Below are positions 60,241-64,000 of a stretch of DNA of 64,000 bases, one piece after another. Below the pieces are notes generated by a model. It had not been told where the DNA came from and made no database searches. It worked only from the letters and a program-made list of their open reading frames with translations. This DNA comes from Notospermus geniculatus (lineage: Eukaryota; Nemertea; Pilidiophora; Heteronemertea; Lineidae). The DNA lies in contig NMRB01002283.1 in assembly GCA_002633025.1 (NCBI GenBank), forward strand, positions 42,291-106,290, in the 5' to 3' direction. Each line of letters begins with the position of its first letter. Position 1 is the first letter of the stretch. The translations under genes and the position numbers were made by a program.

Positions 60241-61182
60241 AGGGTCTTTTTCAAAAAGTGAATTTTGGTTCGGACGGAAATTGATAACTTCAAATTAATT
60301 TTGTGTCCAGCTGTAAACATCTGAGTGAANTGAGGGTTTAAAGCAGCGAGAATATAATACATGTATGTGTACGGAGGCGGTTTCTAGTTCATCACTGGAG
60401 GCTTGGCAACAAGTGGATTTCAATTGATAACGTTTCCCCGGGAAACCCGTTGATGATCATCCCAGTCGCTCAGACACACAACTAGTGATTTATGTTGTCT
60501 TCATGCGATTGTTCTCGCTTTCTCTGCCGATCTGCATATAAACGTCCCAGGATGAAGTATGGGCACAACATGGAGGCAAACTCAGTGAAGTTGAGGTTTG
60601 GGATTGAAGTGAGCGAGCTTCTTTTGGCGGGAAAGCATGTTTCTTACCAGAAATGTCTGCCTAAATGGCATTTGTGCAATATTATACTTAACCGTTCTTC
60701 ATAGCCAACTGTAGGCTACATCTCCAATCAGAGCCAACTGTACATCGTCCATTTATAGCCAACTGTACACCATCCAATTAGCTTCCTCGTTTTACATTCG
60801 ATGACCAATCAAACCCTGTGAATGGGAATATAGACATCACGGTCTTCGTAATACATTCCGATGTTGCCCCCTCATTTATTCCATACCCTGAAGTATCTTG
60901 AGAACTTATTAACCTGAACCAATCAGCGCACTGTTTTAATACCACGTGACGAAGGAGATTATCACGATTGGCTGCCGTCGAGAAAACCGTGCCCGTTCAC
61001 CGCACCCTGTTGGAACGACAAGCCGCATTGCCGTTCCGGCGGCCGTAACCGTATGCCGGACGCCGGACCGCAAACCGTGCTGTGTATAAACGGGGCTTAA
61101 GATCCATTTCTGAGAATTAATCAGTAAATCCATACTGCAACCTCAACCTGGGGTAACTTCCCTGCCAATTTTGTCATTCCAG
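60241..61182. other. No gene recognised; upstream of Ig gene exons
   Basis: A repeated word AGCCAACTGTACA occurs three times near 60700-60770. GC-rich CCGGACGCCGGACC words at 60960-61080 may be a MITE end. The 5' exons of the Ig-domain gene, including the signal peptide, must lie further 5' or are unrecognised. Confidence 0.4.
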
Positions 61183-63841
61183 TCCCCTCGGATGGAATCC
61201 AGCTATCAGAGACAGATATCACAGTCAGAGAGGGAGAGTCTAAGACCATAACGTGTCGTACAACATCAAGCAGTAACCCAGCAGTTAGTGTCTCCGTCAA
61301 GAAGAAACTAGGATCTACAGAGGTCGATGTGACTGGTTCTCCAAGTGTGACAGATGGAGCGAATTCAGGGAAGGACGTCAGCGTGGACATCAAGTTAGAC
61401 ACCAACAGGAAGGACAATGGTACAGAGTACATCTGTACATTTACATATGCATCAGCTACTACATTTACAGAGACAGCAACGGTGAACGTCCTGTGTAAGT
61501 TCCCCATAACAAAAGTTGGCGTTAGTCGATGATAAGAGAGGTTTCATTGTATTTAAAGGCCCTCTAGTCCGAAAGTGGGCGGGGCTGACCAAACCTGTGT
61601 TGCCACCTATTGTCAACTTTTGTTACTAACAAATCAGTAAACTAAATAATTTGAAATCGCGCGCGTTTCACAACTTTTTGTTTGTTTTTGCGCGTAAAAT
61701 CATAAATCTATTTCAGCTACAAGAATATTTATCAAGATAGATATTAAAAATAGATAACAATAATGTTTTTTTGTTTTGTTTTGGTATACACAGTGCTGCC
61801 ACCTGTACGAATGAGAATAACTATTATGATCAACCATGTAAATAAACAAACCGTAATGTTTACATTTCGGACTAGAGGGCCTTTAACATCTTCATTTTGA
61901 TGAACTTTTTCATTGTCTTCAGGGTCGGCTACTGAGTTGAAGATGGTAAACAAGCCAAACACGCCTGTCGCGGTTGGTGGTAGTATAAGGGTTAACTGTG
62001 AAACAGACAGCAGTAACTCTGGCTCACCTGGAGCTATATCGTGGTACAGGAATAACCAGCAGATCACATCTGGTGTCAAAACAGACACACGACCAGCCTC
62101 AGATGGCGGCACAATTTACATCAGTCAGCTGACATTCACGGCAAGAAAGGAAGATAACCAGGCCAAGTATGAATGCAAGATAAATGATCAAACAAGCTGG
62201 AAAAAAGACGTGATCATCACAGTGTATTGTAAGTGGGATAACCTACTCGATTTATTCATATCATTCAGCGCATTATTGACGGTTATAATTTCTTGTGAAG
62301 TTTCCAAGCGAAAACTGGCGTATAGACCTATACCAAAAATAGATCTATTTTTGCCTATACCCAAAATTTTATTAAGGAACTGCCGGAGAGGAGTGAACTC
62401 GCTACACAGTTGTGTACCGCGCCCCCTTCGGTTTACTCGCTCTCCACAACTGCTTTACTTCGTGGAAGTTGCCGCGTTTGGTCAACAGATGGCGTCAGGG
62501 CCTGGCGCGAGTTTTACAGCCTATCAGCATGCTGCTTTCAGAACTCTTTGGCCCGTTGGCAACGGATGTTCTTGTGCTACCATGTCTACGAACCGTTCGA
62601 CCAATGAAAAAGTGTCTCAGGCCAGCTTGGTTACTGGTTGCTCGGTGCTCTCATTGGTCGACTCTCTCAGCGCCATCTGTTGACCGAACGCGGCGAATTT
62701 TACGAAGTTAAGCAGTTGTGGAGAGCGAGTAAACCGAAGGGGGCGCGACTCACAACTGCGTAGGAAGTTTAGAGAGGAGTTGAGCATAATTAGGAGGTAG
62801 ACACCTGTCTCTAAAGCTAGGAATCCACCATTAATTTTCAAGCTTATTTTGCGTTGCGACTTTAACTGGGTTGCGTTGCAACTGGGCACTCGATCGCCGT
62901 ATTAGTGGACTCGCTGGACGTGATTTCCTCCAATGCGAAGTAGTGGTCAATAGGAGCAGTCAGCCGCGCATATTGCCAACAGATGGCAGCAAAGTCTTAG
63001 CGGACCAATGTACAGGAAAATCTACGTGATTGCTGCTCGATCGATAATGACTGGGTCCGCTAGATGCATTGAATTGGGCTGTAGTGACACCTAGTGGTCA
63101 ACTCGCTGACAGCTCCTATTTCAGTCGGCAATCGGTCGGCGACAGGTGTGACAGGAATCGACGTCCTAGGAATGCAGATCCGCCTAACAATAGCCCGCTA
63201 TTGTAAGGTTATATTCGAATGGTCATGGTCTCTCTAGCCTTAAATCCCCCGCTGAACAGAGAGACTGGACTTTGATTCCAGGGGACTTGGATTCCTTTCA
63301 CATCTGTATCAGTTCCTTGCGATCGTATTCAATCGCAGCTAGCAGGTTGCAAAGCAAGTCGCAAAGCAGAAAATCAGCAGTGGATTCCTGGCTTAAAGCT
63401 TAGAACTCTTGTTCCATTGCAGCTGTTCCCGTCGCACAAATCACTTACGTTAAACGACAAGGCGCAAAAATGACAGCAAGATGGGCCCCCCTGCGTCGTT
63501 CGTATACAAAACTTCAAATAAAATACTGTTCAGAAGGTGATCCCGATGTATGTCGTTATCACCTCGTGGCGAATCAGACGGCTGGAGAGACGAGCTTTGT
63601 GATCGAGGGGTCGGCCTTGGTGAAGAGTGTCCTTGTCCTGTATTTGGAGGTGTATGATGGACCACAGCTCCTGGTTTATTCAGCACCAGTCACTGAAAGT
63701 CGAGATGTTGTCATGAGTACTTGCCAATGGGCGATAATTGGAACAGCACCTGCAATTCTGGTCGTCGTGGTTTTTGTCGTTGTGGTTGCCGTGCTGTGCA
63801 GAAGGAACAAGGCTTGTCTTTCGGGTAAGGAAGTAGACTAG
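61183..63841 (+). CDS. Immunoglobulin/fibronectin-III type I membrane protein, 3' part
   Basis: Cell-surface adhesion or recognition protein of the Ig superfamily, 5' end missing. Exons: 61183-61495, 61923-62228, 63423-63841, compatible phases. Exon one is an Ig domain (ITVREGESKTITCRTT ... NGTEYICTFTYASAT, with both Cys). Exon two is another Ig domain (GGSIRVNCETD ... ISWYRNNQQITSG ... DNQAKYECKIND, Cys, Trp and Cys in place). Exon three is a fibronectin-III-like stretch (VPVAQITYVKRQGAKMTARW ... LYLEVYDG), then a 21-residue membrane span, IGTAPAILVVVVFVVVVAVLC, and a short basic tail ending SGKEVD with stop. A donor-like G|GTAAGG at 63823-63829 suggests that a longer cytoplasmic tail may be spliced from downstream. 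It resembles nephrin/kirrel or Ig-CAM proteins; exact orthology cannot be given. Confidence 0.75.
61558..61882. mobile_element. TTAA-flanked MITE in the Ig gene
   Basis: AGGCCCTCTAGTCCGAAA and its exact inverse terminate the element. TTAA lies on both sides (61554-61557 and 61883-61886). It occupies most of the intron between the two Ig exons. Confidence 0.85.
62405..62760. mobile_element. MITE with about 90-bp inverted arms in the Ig gene
   Basis: CGCGCCCCCTTCGGTTTACT and CTCTCCACAACTGCTT in the left arm are mirrored at 62670-62760, with about 85% similarity. The apparent open frames across it are palindromic artefacts. Confidence 0.75.
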
Positions 63842-64000
63842 TACCTGGTCCTACCGATGGTGTCGCTTTTGAATGGTAGGACCAGTCTTGGCCGCCATTT
63901 GTGGAGGAATTCTGACAGTGACGTCACTTGAAATTTTTTTGTAAATTATGTAAATTTATTCAATTCTCAATACGGCTCACGTACCAGAATGCAGATAGAA

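Overview
This is a eukaryotic genomic window, almost certainly from a marine invertebrate animal. The evidence is five recognisable intron-containing animal genes with clean GT-AG junctions. There are introns of roughly 0.1-1.5 kb, AATAAA polyadenylation signals, and very abundant small inverted-repeat transposons. TAGGCCTA, ACCGGTA and TACATGTA words are strongly over-used. The phylum cannot be fixed from the sequence; an echinoderm, hemichordate, cephalochordate or spiralian would all fit. Scattered single N bases and two N runs (22516-22539 and 58932-59087) mark assembly joins.

Positions 1.9-32 kb are compact and gene-rich. In order they hold RIOK2 (+, atypical kinase of 40S ribosome maturation, complete, 508 aa) and an SLF1/ANKRD32 homologue (+, BRCT protein that directs SMC5/6 to damaged DNA, 17 predicted coding exons). 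Next come the 3' two-thirds of TMEM134 (-), SIL1 (+, nucleotide exchange factor of the ER chaperone BiP, 460 aa) and WDR54 (-, WD40 protein, 331 aa). SLF1/TMEM134 and SIL1/WDR54 are convergent pairs, and TMEM134/SIL1 is divergent. Introns and spacers carry several miniature elements. One nested pair at 6.4-6.7 kb proves a TTAA target-site duplication, because the unoccupied site survives in the mirror arm.

Positions 32-61 kb hold no recognisable host gene and are a dense mosaic of repeats. They include hairpin and foldback elements (33.04-33.30, 34.28-35.57, 51.50-52.02, 53.4-53.65 kb), at least three more TTAA-flanked MITEs, pairs of dispersed repeats in opposite orientation, and a non-LTR reverse-transcriptase C-terminal remnant. 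There is also a hammerhead-ribozyme-like motif and an unidentified 362-codon open frame at 50.0-51.1 kb. An LTR retrotransposon 5' part has a tRNA-type primer site and a PNMA-like Gag. A 1.27 kb element has 60-bp perfect terminal repeats around C2H2 zinc fingers.

Positions 61.2-63.84 kb hold the 3' end of an immunoglobulin/fibronectin-III single-pass membrane protein on the + strand; its 5' exons lie outside what could be recognised.

The most striking undescribed structure is the 1.3-kb mirror-symmetric element at 34276-35574. It has nine copies of an ATAATGTCACAA word in each arm, plus a second inner array of a TAATGTTACAC word around a GTTAGC-rich core. The genes are ordinary single-copy housekeeping loci. 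The novelty lies in the repeat structures and in a few gene-structure oddities: the tandem exon duplication, truncated ankyrin repeats and SUMO-interaction-like motifs of SLF1, and the GC-AG intron of WDR54.
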